NCBI GenBank assembly: GCA_033439265.1
Contig: JAVTVX010000016.1
Coordinates: 23,809,201 to 23,873,200, forward strand
Source: Dillenia suffruticosa
Lineage: Eukaryota > Streptophyta > Magnoliopsida > Dilleniales > Dilleniaceae
DNA length: 64,000 bases
Reading direction: 5' to 3'
Shown piece after piece: positions 46,423 to 57,782 of the stretch. Made by a program: the position numbers and the translations under genes. Each line of letters opens with the position of its first letter. Within the stretch, counting starts at the first letter, position 1. A model generated the notes under the pieces. It saw only the letters and a program-made list of their open reading frames with translations. It made no database searches and had not been told where the DNA came from.

Positions 46423-47802
46423 GGTCGGGTTGTCGAAACCCTCAAATTAATACTGATTTCCCTAATGCAACAAACTGTAGCAATAGTGGTTATCAGGTAG
46501 AATCTCAAGGGAACTAATTAATTCAATCTCTTAGTTAATGTAAAAAAAATATAAAGTTGGGGGGTTTTCAAACAAATTGCTAAAATAAAATTTTGCCGAA
46601 TAAAAATTAATAAGCTAAAAATAAGAAACAAATCAACAATACTAAATACTAAAATTTAAGAAAGAAATTCAATTTACCAAACTCCGATTCAAGGGTTCAT
46701 ATATTTGATTGTCTTATTGATCATTGGTTGAAAATATTATTCTTGCAATTCAAACATTTAACCTTAGATCTATTAAAATAGTCATAATAAATCTTGTGTT
46801 TTCCTAAAATAATTGACCAGACCCAACATTCAATTAAAACTTATCATTAATCGACTGGATACGATAGCGTTCCATATCAAATAATGACAGTATTAAGTTT
46901 TGTGAAAACAGTTAAATCAAAATACAAATAGTCAGGATAACCATACAATTATTCGATTTTGTTCCATCGATTCCTTAGGTTAAAATAAATATCGGCAACG
47001 ACCCATAAACATAAATAACCTATTTGCTACTTGTACCATTCATTCATGACAATTGCGGATCACTGAATTTCTGGATAGTAATAGAAAAACTAATATCGAA
47101 TTAAATTGTCAGATTAACCAATATTATGTTTTCCTAGAAATAAATCAAGAATCAACGAATACTTGAATAAAAGGCAAAAAATTAAATTAAGAACATAACC
47201 TCACAATAAAGAACAATAGATTTAAATTCCCCTTGAATCAGAATAAAAGAACTAGCCACTCATGGTGACTATATTCTTGAGAATAAACAAAAGAAAGAAT
47301 AAAAGAAAAAATAATGTTTTAAAAAAAAAAGAAAAAAAATAAAACTTAAACCTAAAAAGAGATTAATGTAGCCGCCATACCACTTGTGAATATATATATG
47401 AATAGTGTCGTGAACAGTAATGTGAATAGTACCTTCTAGGGTTAATGAGGAGAGTCCTTCTTTTAATACTCTAGGTCTCCAAGATTCTTCCAAAATAATA
47501 GGAAAAAGATCCACCAAAATAGGAAAATTTAGAAATTTTACCCCTAACAACAGTTTTTACTTAAAGTAAAAATTTCTAAAATAAAATCTTTCACTTTTTG
47601 ATACTTTTTCCTTTCCTTTGTAGGCCCAATTGATATCTTGAACCATTTAGTTCCAAAAATATCTCTTTAAACCCATTTTGATCCAATCTCTATTTTTTAT
47701 CCCTAAAAATAAAAAGACCATAAAAACAATTATTAGGACACTAATCAATCCAAAATCAAACCATAATATCAACAATAAAAATGACAATTTGTGCATTATT
47801 AT
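46423..47802. mobile_element. 1.38-kb unidentified insertion inside copia reverse transcriptase
   Basis: The copia frame is continuous up to ..HLKAR on the right (47,803) and resumes at ..RLVAKDF on the left (46,422), so this block was inserted. CGTGT and CGTGC flank it (4 of 5, a possible target duplication). One end has GGGTTGTCGAAACCC, a small hairpin; the other is ATAATAATGCACAAATTG. It is AT-rich without a coding frame. It contains ACTGTAGCAATAGTGGTTAT and AATCTCAAGGGAACTAAT, which remind me of leader sequences in other plant repeats, but I cannot place it. Confidence 0.6.
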
Positions 47803-49450
47803 CGTGCTTTAAGGTGATCGATTGTTCCATCACTCTTATGCTTGACCTTGTAAACCCACTTGCTCCGTATTGCTTTCTTTCCTTTAGGAAGAATGATGAT
47901 CTCTCAAGATTGATTCTTGGTAAGGGCATCAAATTCTTTATTTATAGGCTTCCTCCATTCTTGATGAGCATTAGCTTTTTTATAACTCAAAGGTTCCTAC
48001 ACTTAGTCAATGCCATTCAAGAACTCTTGATAACTAAAAAAAATATTATTAGTTGTATAAAAATCAGAGATATGATGAGATATAACTTTAGAATTATAAT
48101 AAACTTCCTTATTTAATCATTCCGAAAGACATCTTAATCTAGTTGATCTTCTAAGTGGAGGAGGTGGTGAGGATGGTTCCATAAGAATTTTCTCATTTTC
48201 TTCATTAACTTGTTCTCCCCCTTGCTCATTATTTTGTTCTAGAATTATTTTTTCGGAAGATTTATTTTCAACTCTTGGAGATTCCCAAAGAAGGATTTGT
48301 AAGTCTTTTTTTTTAATAAAATCTTTATCTTTGCTATGTTTTTTGAAATAGAATTTATCTTCCAAAAATATTACATCTTTAGATGTATAGACTTTATTAG
48401 TTTCGGGTTTATAGCATAAATATCCTTTTTGAAATGATGCATAGCCTATAAAAACACAACATCTTCCATTTCTTTCTAACTTATCTCTTATTTGAGAAGG
48501 AATATGAGTATAGCATGTGCAACCAAATATTTTAAGATGAAATAAGGATTGCTTTTCTTTTCTAAGTATCTCTAAAGGAGATTTTTCTTTGAGAGTCTTT
48601 GTGGGAAGTCGATTAATTACATGTGCAGCTGTACTAATTGCATCACTCCAAAATATTTTAGGCATATTTGCAAAAAACATTGTGGTCCTAGCTATTTCTA
48701 GTAAATGCCTATTCTTTCTTTCGGTTACTCCATTTTGTTAGGGAGTATAGAGACAAGATATTTGATGAATGATTTCTTTGTTTTCTAGATATTCTTTAAA
48801 TTCATTACTTATATATTCACCTCTATTATCAATTCTAAGTGTTTTAATATGAGTATAATATTGTTTCAAGATAAAGTTGTTAAAATTTTTAAATGTTTCG
48901 AAAGCATGTACCTTAGTGTAAAGTATGTATACCCACGTGTATCTAGATTTATGATCTATAAAGATATAAAATATTTGAAACCTCTTCTAGATTCAACAGG
49001 GGATGTCCATATATCTGAATACACAAAATCAAATACATTTTTATAAATAGTTTTTGAAATTGGATAAAATATTCGGGTTTATTTCCCAAAGATACGTGCT
49101 TCACAATGATCATTTTTACAAAATTTTGTTGGAAAAAGTAATTTTAAGGTTTGATCATTTGGATGACCTAATCTAGCATGTCAAAGTTGATTATCTCTTT
49201 CACATGCTACAAGAGTTTGATTGTCTTGATTCAAAAAATATAAATTGTTTCTTTTAAATTCTCTACCAATCACTTGGTTCGACTTGAGATCCCGAAAAAC
49301 AATAGTATCAGGATCGAAAATAGTGTTCCAATTTTGGTTATTAGTTAACTTACTAATTAATATAAGATTGGAGGTAAATTTAGGAATATATAAAGTATTT
49401 GAGTTTTTTTTCCAAAAAATTCAACTTCTCTAAGTTTTTTAATTTTCAAA
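47803..49450 (-). pseudogene. Copia integrase (core and C-terminal part)
   Basis: It inserts element DNA into the host chromosome. Catalytic landmarks: IDNRGEYISNEFKEYLE (Asp) and QNGVTERKNRHLLEIAR (Glu), then the intact frame 48,117-48,680 with FWSDAISTAAHVINRLPTK, FGCTCYTHIP, CVFIGYASFQKGY and RRSTRLRCLSE. A stop (TAA at 48,738-48,740) lies directly before QNGVTERK, and the pre-integrase zinc region at 48,900-49,450 is decayed. Confidence 0.8.
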
Positions 49451-49472
49451 ATTTGTCAATTAGCCACTTTGA

Positions 49473-49775
49473 CTATTTTATGATTGAGGAGGGTTTAAAA
49501 CGGTTTATCTTTTCTATGTCCTTAACCATATGATAGTCACATCCCGAATCTATTAACCAATTTTTAGAATAATAAGTAGAGTTCGAGGAGTTATAGGAAT
49601 TATTGGCGACTTGTTTCAGTAGCGTAGTGATGCCTTCAAGAGCCGTTTCCAATACCACATTTTGTGCTACTTTTGGTGCTCCTTGTTCTTTCCTTTTGAG
49701 ATGCTTTGGTTTGAGATGGGGATAAGAAACCAACATTTCTCTTTGCTGTGGTTTAATCTCTTGTAATGTGAGCAT
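49473..49775 (-). pseudogene. Copia gag C-terminus and protease
   Basis: The 100-aa frame includes NWLIDSGCDYHMVKD, the copia protease active site (DSG, with Cys in place of the usual Ala). The zinc knuckle usually just before it is not readable. The frame ends with a stop inside the protease region. Confidence 0.75.
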
Positions 49776-49885
49776 CCTTTCTTATGAGGAGGCCGATAGA
49801 CTTTGTTGGCAATGGGTTCTGGTGCAGGAATAGAAATTTGTTACTCAACTTTAAATCTGTGAATTTCAACTTTTGATTGTGAAGC

Positions 49886-50508
49886 CTATTCAAGCCCCAT
49901 GCTAGCATTAGCCTTCTGAATTAGGAATCGGATTTCTTGATATGAAGGGAAGTCCTTCATCCGAAGGATTTCTTGACGAACATTTGAGAAGCGTTCGCCA
50001 AGAGAGACAAGAAGGCCAAAAGACTTATCTTCATCTTTTCGTTTCAGTAATATTTTCAAATCACATGCGTGAGGTCTTAGCATCTCCAATTCATTCCATA
50101 GATTTTCATATTCTCCAAATAGTTGGGAAAGAATTTTTTTCTCCTTCTGAATGTTGACAATCTTTCGTTTAATTTCAAAAATTCTTCCCACATTAGATTC
50201 TTGCCCATATATATTGTACATTTGATCCCATAGAGATTTAGAGTTTGAACAAGATGCACCATATTTTTGTGAGTTTGATCCATGGCACTAGAGAGAAGAA
50301 TGAAGACTTGATCATCTCTTTCTTTTCGTTCTTCGTATGCAGGGTCGGTAACATCAAGAGATTCACTCTTTATAAATTTCAAGAATTTTAGAGTATTAAG
50401 TGATCTTTTGATGCGTCCTACCCATTGAAAATAATATGTGGAGGTTAGAATTGTGGAAGAAAAAATTTGGGTTTGAAATGAAGTAAACGAGGACGGAGGA
50501 TTTGCCAT
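49886..50508 (-). pseudogene. Copia gag, frameshifted
   Basis: Starts MANPPSSFTSF at 50,508, about 20 bases inside the primer site. It continues with SLNTLKFLKFIK, AYEERKERDDQVFILLSSAM and a WEEF segment in one frame. It then shifts near 50,200 into a second frame with LWNELEMLRP, LGERFSNVRQEILRM and EIRFLIQKANASM. The layout matches UBN2-type gag. Broken. Confidence 0.75.
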
Positions 50509-50528
50509 GTGAGAAATAATAGAATTAT

Positions 50529-50540
50529 GCTCTGATACCA
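50529..50540 (-). other. Primer-binding site (initiator tRNA-Met)
   Basis: GCTCTGATACCA on the plus strand is the reverse complement of TGGTATCAGAGC, which pairs with the 3' end of initiator tRNA-Met. It directly abuts the 5' LTR. Confidence 0.9.
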
Positions 50541-51341
50541 TATAGAAATTTGTAAATCTCACTTAAATTCAACTCAAACCGTTCTGTAACAGGGAGCACC
50601 AGGAAAGTTCCGAGAAAAGAGGTAAATTTCGTAAGTTCTCGACCTATTTCTTTAAACAAATATTTGTTATTAGACAGAATTTTCCTAAACATGATATGAC
50701 ATTGCATACTAGAAAATGAGTTTTACTAAGTGGGTTGGCTCAATTGGATGTGGGGTTTAGCACTCTTAAGTATGACTGAGATTTGACTCCCGCTGGGAAT
50801 ATCGGACCCTTATGTGTATAGAACGTTCCCCGTTGGAAGACCCTCCCTCTGAAAGGAGCCACTGTAGCGGTCGGTCAGAATTAGTCGGGGTGAAACCCCG
50901 GATATCGAACGGTGTCCAAGATATGATACCAAAAAAAATAAATAAAAAAATAAAAAAAGAGATAAATAAGGAGCAAATTTTATCAAGAAAAAATGAAATT
51001 GAAAAATGAAGAGAATTTCTTCTATTGAGTGTGAAAGAGAAATTATCCCAATATTACAAAGATAAAGAAAGAGAGAAAAGAGATTTTGATTCGAGATTGT
51101 CTTCCAAGTTATGTAAACAAAAGAAAAGAAAAATCCTATTTATAGATGTGGAAGAGAGAAAGAAGAAAAATAATAAATAATAATAAAAAAGAAAAAGTGG
51201 AATCCTCTGATGGCTATGTAGCCGTTGGAGGTGCAACGGCTATATAGCTGTTCGAGGTGCAACGGCTATTATAGTCGTTGCAGTTATGGGCCCACTTGGG
51301 CCAAAAATCTTGGGCCCAAGTGGGCTTATGTATTTTCAACA
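50541..51341 (-). repeat. 5' LTR of the copia element, interrupted by a SINE
   Basis: 801 bp. It is co-linear with the 3' LTR on both sides of an insert at 50,727-50,970, which replaces about 51 bp of LTR sequence. It also carries an extra GGTGCAACGGCTATATAG-like tandem copy (51,228-51,262). Confidence 0.88.
50727..50970 (+). mobile_element. tRNA-derived SINE inside the copia LTR
   Basis: A-box-like TGGCTCAATTGG (50,737) and B-box-like GATTTGACTCCC (50,790) are spaced as in tRNA-derived polymerase III promoters. The body has AAAGGAGCCACTGTAGCGGT and ends CAAGATATGATACC plus an A-rich tail. It is the same family as 27,166-27,371, in opposite orientation. It is absent from the partner LTR, so it inserted after the copia element. 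Confidence 0.8.
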
Positions 51342-51540
51342 ATGACTTCTTCGATCTTTGATCTAGTAAATGAAAAGCAACCTTTCTAAATATCTGTTTA
51401 GCTAACTTGCTGCTTATGTTCATGTATTTCACCTTTCCATCCATAGAAGACCGCCTGCAGGCACCGATTTATGATCAAGATGACGAAGTGCATTTATCTA
51501 GTTACCATCGTCAAATGGTAGTAAGCAGGATAGTTGTATT

Positions 51541-54027
51541 TGTCATGCCCTGACACACCCATGGAGCACGCGACAACTGTCGCATTACTCCGAAACACGT
51601 GTGAACTCTATTTCGTGTTCTGAGATACTGCAAGACATTCTAATATCCACCTATTTTCCAAAATGATTAGTCTATCAAAATAAATCAGTATGCATTCATA
51701 CGCAAATTCAAAGGACCAGCTCCGTCCATCCCTACTCAAAACATGTATGCATCGGCCAACCTGACCATTCAAATCAAATTCACAAAGTATAAACAAGTCC
51801 ATACTCAAGGGATCAATATAATATTTCTTCAAAAGAATTCTCAAAGAAAATTCAAAGAAATAAAGAAAAATGGTCATCATTTTTAAATGTACAAACCATA
51901 GTCATATTTCAAATAGATAAAAATATAGTAGCAAATAATTTTTCAAAAATAATTACATATTATGCCTCCACTTGGGTCCATTAATATCTCAATTTCCAAA
52001 TAAAAGCTATTACCTGAAAAAGTTCAACACAACAATTTTCTTCAAATCACCCTAAGCATCCACAAGTTTCGATTAAACTTCCTATGTAAAAATGGAAGTA
52101 GGAGGGTTGAGTATATAATATTCCCAAGTTGTACAGAAACAAGATTTGTGTGGTGGATATATCAAATGTATATATTTTAAACCATCATGGCATTCGCAAA
52201 TTTATTCAAGAAAAATAAACTCAAATCCATGTTGCTAAAATCATCATAATCAATCTCATATGCATCCAGATATTTCACATTTTCAAATATGGGGCGACCC
52301 AATCATTTTCCCAACAAAGGTCTACCGCGACCTAGGGTGAGAGCGCCAAGAATTTTAATAATTTTTACGTTTTAAAAATACCACATTCCTTGACGTTGTT
52401 TGTGGCTTATAGTGGAGGTGCGTCTAACTATCCCACACCCGTAGGCACTATAACCAACCATGAATATAACGCACGTTTTCGGCTACATCCCATGATTCTC
52501 CATTACGTCATCTCGACGGGTTTCTCCATAGTGGGAAATGAAAATGCCAAACATGAATGTACCGTACGTGCTTGGTTACATCCCATGGTTCTCCACTACG
52601 TCACCCTGTCGGGTCTCTCGGTAATAGGAAATTACTAGTTATCTAATAAGGATTCAGACTCTCACCCAAGCCAAATCATATGCATCATTTTCACAAATTA
52701 TAAATTCAATTTATGTGCCAACAATTTCAACCATTTCTCAATAGTATTCATCATGCAAATGGGTTCAACATCAACAATTTCATATGACACATTTATTCAT
52801 TCAAAGCATATAGGATACATAAGAATTCAAAATTTAATTTTTGGGATATTCCACACACTAAGGCATTTAAATCCAAATTTTGAAAATCATTTAGAAAATT
52901 ACATAAAAACATTTTTCTTATTTAAGTACAACCATGAATCCACTCATCTCTTAAGAGAGTAATCACTCCCAATTCACAATCAAACTACAATGATCCCTTC
53001 TTGGATTCCAATTGAATTTTCCTAAACAATAAACATGAATTAAATATTAAATCATGCTTATGATTATGGTTTATGAGTTTTCCTCAAACTTAGCACAACC
53101 CTAATTTCTCAATTCCATGATTCTATATTTCTAATCCATCGTCTACATCCCATTTACATCTACATACCATTTCCATTTATAATTTTTTCGAAATCTCGAC
53201 ATTTATAAATTCTAGATTTAAATCTCCAAATCAAATCTCACAATCCACGTTTAATAATCCAAATTCATGCTATAAAACATAGATCTAGGTTGGAAAAGTA
53301 AGATCACCTCTAGAGAGTTCTCAAATTTCGTCCGGATCAATTTTGTCCAAAACCCTAATTTTCTCTCTTTACAAATTTCCCAAATCCAAGTATAAAAATC
53401 ATATTTATGAGTAATGAAACTAAATCCATATTTAGAATAAATAAATTACCTTAATTTCGTGTTTGGATTGGATTTTGAATGTTGGGTTTCAGGAACCCTA
53501 GATTTCCCCCATTTCGCGCACACCTATTTTTTGTTTCCCCAAATCTATCTCAATCTAAGTGTTGATGGAGGATTTAGAAATTTTATAGAGTCGTTTTGAG
53601 GGAAATGTAGTTAATTTTGTGAGAGATTGAGAGAGGTGGATGAGAGAGATGAGAGTCAAGAGGGAGAGTTGAGCGAAAGAAAAGATAGAGATTTCGGGAG
53701 AGAAGAAAAGAGAATGAAGGCTTCTTCAAGCCTTTTGAATAGTGGGGTGTGAAATCTCCGATTTGTTCCTCCTTATTTTTAAGATTTGTTCACATTTGGT
53801 CGTCCCTTTTTGTCATTTTACAATATTTTATACTCATGAGTCGGTTTACAAATAGCACAAGTCACCTTATGTGTCTAAAGTTTTCATAGGCCAAGTTACC
53901 TTGTTGTTCAACAAGTTGGCTTACTCTTTGGTTTATCAAGCCTTCAAGTCATCTCAAAAGTAGCGGAAGACAACCCAATTTCCTCCTTGAAATATCCACA
54001 GGTCACCTCATTTCTTTGGTGACTCGC
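51541..54027 (-). mobile_element. Probable LTR of another element (solo or partial), minus orientation
   Basis: The left boundary is TGTCATGCCCTGACACACC, i.e. the element ends ..GGGCATGACA on its own strand. No primer site lies to its left. From right to left it has a leader with AACCCTA motifs and GTCCGGA.., like the solo LTR at 4326-7252, and a C-rich tandem region. The right end was not found; the gypsy LTR at 54,028 may have inserted into it. Short open frames (for example 51,608-51,880 and 52,390-52,638) are not recognisable genes. Confidence 0.45.
52459..52640. repeat. 93-bp tandem duplication
   Basis: Two diverged copies, from CATGAATATAACGCACG (52,459) and CATGAATGTACCGTACG (52,552). 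Each runs through CTACATCCCATG, TTCTCCA(T/C)TACGTCA and CGGGT(T/C)TCTC. Confidence 0.8.
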
Positions 54028-55422
54028 TGATAGGAACAAAATAAGTGTAATATTTGTAATTGATTTTTGCATTATTTTGAGAAAATATTACACTAATTGT
54101 GGTGATTGATGTGTTAGATTAGCCAGACAAAAGGCGGGGAAAAATATGAAGAAAAAGAGGCTTAATTGGAGCAATTATGCAATGATGAAAGAACAGACAA
54201 AAGTGACTTTTCATTAGCACGTGGGCGTGCTGAATTCAAGGAGAAATACAAGACTTTTGAATATTCCATTCTTAATTCCTAATATTTAGGAATGTGAAAT
54301 TTTGGAAAGTTGTAAATGTAAAAACAAACATTTTATTTTACTTGAAATTTTTAGGATTTTATTCTCTAGAATATTTCATTCAATTTTAGAGAATAGTTTG
54401 GAGTAATTTTACTAAGGTAAAATAGGAGAAGTTACTGTTCCTTTAGGGTTGCAGCCGGCCCCTACTAGAAGAGATATTTAAGCCTTGTGTTCTTGACTTT
54501 TGGGGGATCCAGAATACTGCACAGGAGGCTGCAGCCTTAGCCGGGAGAAACTCTTTGCTTTTCTTCATTCCTTAGAAGCAATATTCATTTTTTGTGAGTT
54601 TTCTTTCATTATGTTTTCATTTTAATTTCTTTTCTAGTCAAAGGATTATTGAAATCTTGATTAATGATGATTGTGAGATCTAAATGATCTTATTTGTTTG
54701 ATATTTGTGGGTATTTATTTAATCTCTATATTTAGTGTTTATGATTGTTTTAGGATTGTTAAATAGAGCGCTATGTTTAATAACCCTAGAATAGTCTACT
54801 ATCATTTAAAAATAGCAAAATTTGTGTGTTTTTAATAGAGTGGTAATTGACATAATTTTATGGCCTCGCAAGCGGTAAAATTTATGTCAAGAGATTAGAT
54901 AATTTAATTTAAATAAATTTAGGTTGGAATTTACTGATTAGAATTGGATCTCTCTAGATCGTAATGCTATCGGAACATTAAATCCAACGAAGGTCTCTTG
55001 GGTTGTCTTTCGATTAGGGAAGTAATTAACGATGGTATCTTGGTTATCGAAAAAATAAGGAGAGATTGGTCGCTTCGTGGTACTTAGCGGCTATAACCAA
55101 TTTATTCACATAATATCGAGTAATTTTGTATCGATGATCAATCAAACATATCAAGGCGGAAATAACTCTTTTGGCTAGATTTTCTCCCATTGACATCCTT
55201 TCCTTTAATTGGTATTATCTCATCATTTTATTTTAGTTAATTTTTATTGATTTGTTTGCTTAATTATTTTAGATTATTTTATCAAAACCCCTCCATATTT
55301 TATTTTCATTTTTTTTATTAAAAGAAATAGATCTGCCATTCTCTGTGAATACGACCCTACTCGCGCTATATTCGTATCGTTTGAAGTAGGTATTTTATTT
55401 TTGGTTGTTTGACGACACACCA
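54028..55422 (+). repeat. 5' LTR of the gypsy element
   Basis: Starts TGATAGGAACAAAATAAG and ends GACGACACACCA, five bases before the primer site: about 1.4 kb. The start is inferred from the TG and the change in sequence character, and the preceding CTCGC would be the target duplication. It cannot be checked because the 3' LTR is outside the window. Confidence 0.6.
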
Positions 55423-55427
55423 AATTT

Positions 55428-55445
55428 TGATGCCGTTGCCAGGGA
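55428..55445 (+). other. Primer-binding site (tRNA-Asp type)
   Basis: TGATGCCGTTGCCAGGGA differs at three positions from the complement of the tRNA-Asp 3' end used by many plant gypsy elements. Confidence 0.75.
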
Positions 55446-55503
55446 ACGGTGTTGATAGATTTATTTCTTTTAAAATTTTACTTTCATATTTTTTTTTTGG
55501 TAT

Positions 55504-57152
55504 ATGCCTCGTTCTGCTCATATAGGTGAACTTGTGTTTGACTCAGAGATCGAGAAAACAGCCCGAAAACTGAAAAAGGAGACTCAAGAAACAAAGAAGA
55601 CAGCAAGTTCATGACTAAGACACAATCTTGCCAACCAACTCTTAGACTCAGATGTTGACGTTGACGTTGAAGAGAAGGAGGTCAAAGAAACAAACATGGC
55701 AGCTCAACGGACTTTAAGGGAGTTGGCAACCCCTGAATTTAATCAGCAACCTTTGTGCATTAATTTTTCCAATATTACAACTCCATTCGAATTAAGATCT
55801 GGACTAATTCATTTATTGCCTAAATTTCATGGTCTTGCAGGGGAAGATCCTCACAAATATCTTAAGGAGTTCCACATTCTCTGTTCCACCATGAGACCAC
55901 AAGGAGTAACCGAAGAATAACTTAAACTTGTTGTTTTTCCTTTTTCTTTTATAGATAAGGCCAAGGATTGGCTCTTTTAATTGCCTTCTGGCTCTATTAC
56001 TACTTGGCCTGACTTGGAGAGGATATTTTTAGAAAAATTTTTTCCAGCTTCTCGTGCAGCTACTATTAGAAAGGAAATTTGTGGAATAAGGCAGTACAAT
56101 CGGGAAACCTTATATGAATATTGGGAAAGATTTAAACAACTATGTGCTAGCTGTCTTCAACATCAGATTCTAGAACAGTTGTTGATCCAATATTTCTATG
56201 AAGATCTTTCCCCAATGGAACGGAACATGATCGATGCTGCGAGTGGAGGAGCATTGGTGAATAAGACACCCGATGATGCGAGAAATTTGATCTCAAACAT
56301 GGCAGCCAATGCCCAACAATTCGGAGGGAGACAAGAGGCCCCAAAAAGGGTCAATGAGGTGAGTAGTTCTTCTTTCGAACATAAAATAGATTCTCTAACT
56401 TCTATTGTAGAAAGGTTGGTTGTAGGACAAATCCAACAAGTGAAAGCATGTGGTATTTGCTCGAACATGGGACACCCAACCGATATGTGTCCTACTTTTC
56501 AAGAGGAGTGCAGCGAACAAATGAATGCAATTGGGGGATTTCCAGGACAACCACAACGGAAGTATGATCCCTATTCAAACACCTACAACCCTGGATGGAA
56601 GGATCATCCAAATTTAGTTATGGGAATCGACAACAAGGGTTTCAACAGCAACCTCGACAACAATTTCAATCGCATCAACTCTCCTCAAATCAAGGTATGT
56701 CTATAGAAGAAATTGTTAAAAGTTTGGCTAACAGCACTCAATTGTTTCAACAGGAAACCCAACGGTTGTAACAGGAGAACCAACGATTTCAACTAGAGAC
56801 AAGGACCAGCATCAAAAACTTGAAAAATCAGATGTTACAATTGGCAATAACCGTGAATCGAATGGAGAAAAACAATAGAAAACTACCCTCTCGAGTAGAA
56901 ATCAACCCGAGAGAAAACGTAAGTGCTATGGCAGTCAAGAATGAAAAGAACGTGCAGGACAACTCATCAACAACCAAAAAAGATAAAGAGGCCAAACAAA
57001 ACAAAACATCAATGTTGAATGAATCGGCCACAAAGGTAAGTAAAGAAACCGATACTTCTAAGACTAGAGTTGTAATTCCACCTCCTTTTCCTGGCAGGTT
57101 AGAAAGATCGAAGAAAGAGAATGAGGAGAAGGAAATCTTAGAGACTTTTTGA
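55504..57152 (+). pseudogene. Gypsy gag, disrupted
   Basis: Starts MPRSAHIGELVFDSEIE. The capsid part has LRSGLIHLLPKFHGLAGEDP.., KDWLF and WPDLERIFLEKFFPASRAA. A zinc knuckle CGICSNMGHPTDMC (CX2CX4HX4C) is at about 56,447-56,488, followed by a Gln/Asn-rich then Lys-rich tail up to IPPPFPGRL. In-frame stops lie at 55,612, 55,918 and 55,978; the last two fall where Gln and Tyr would be expected. There is a frameshift near 56,640, and a later TGA at 57,150 separates it from protease. Confidence 0.85.
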
Positions 57153-57176
57153 AAAGTAGAAATCAATATCCCGCTC

Positions 57177-57782
57177 TTGGATGCGATCCGACAAGTGCCA
57201 AGGTATGCAAAATTTCTCAAAGAACTATGCACTAGGAAGACAAAACTAGGGGGCAGTGATAAGATTTGTGTTAATGAGAATGTTTCAACCATCATCCAAA
57301 GAAAATTACCCCCTAAGTGTAAGGATCCTGGTATGTTCACCATACCAATAATCATAGGGGTTAAGAGTATAGAGAAGGCAATGCTTGACCTAGGTGCATC
57401 AATCAATGTTATGCCATTAACTATTTTTAGGTACTTGAATTTAGGACATTTGAAGAATACTAATGTGATCATACAATTAGCTGATAGGTCCACATCATAT
57501 CCTGAGGGAATTGTTGAAGATGTCTTAGTCAAGGTCAATGAATTAATTTTTTTAGTTGATTTTTATATCATTAACATGGATAATGCTTGTTTACCAAACC
57601 CTGCTCTCATATTGCTTAGAAGGCCTTTTATGAAACAGCAAAAACTAAGATTGATGTTGATAAAGGAACCTTGTTATTTGAATTTGATGGAGAGATTGTC
57701 ACATTTAATATTTTTCATGCCATGCAACATCCAAATGACTCGGAATCCATTTTTCATGTTAGCATTATTGATTCTGTTGTGA
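57177..57782 (+). pseudogene. Gypsy aspartic protease region
   Basis: LDAIRQVPRYAKFLKELCT leads in. The active-site loop reads MLDLGASINVMP (DLGA in place of DTGA, usual for this lineage as I recall). Then IIQLADRS, YPEGIVEDVLVKV and FLVDFYIINM follow. The frame is lost near 57,640, and the reverse-transcriptase frame takes over from 57,671. Confidence 0.8.

Larger units (their letters stand above)
44494..51341 (-). mobile_element. Ty1/copia retrotransposon with both LTRs and ATGAC target duplication
   Basis: The ends read TGTAGAAATTTG (44,494) and TTTTCAACA (to 51,341). ATGAC occurs immediately outside both (44,489-44,493 and 51,342-51,346). The LTRs face the same way, and next to the right one is a perfect 12-base initiator-tRNA-Met site (GCTCTGATACCA, 50,529-50,540). 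Next to the left one is the polypurine tract (complement of CTCCCCCTTAAG). The order on the minus strand is gag, protease, integrase, reverse transcriptase, RNase H, which defines copia. All coding parts carry stops or frame breaks, and two later insertions are present (46,423-47,802 and 50,727-50,970). Confidence 0.92.

Noticed and set aside
54028..55422. A complete gypsy element with both LTRs in the window
   Set aside because: The 5' LTR start sequence does not reappear before 64,000, so the 3' LTR must lie beyond the window.
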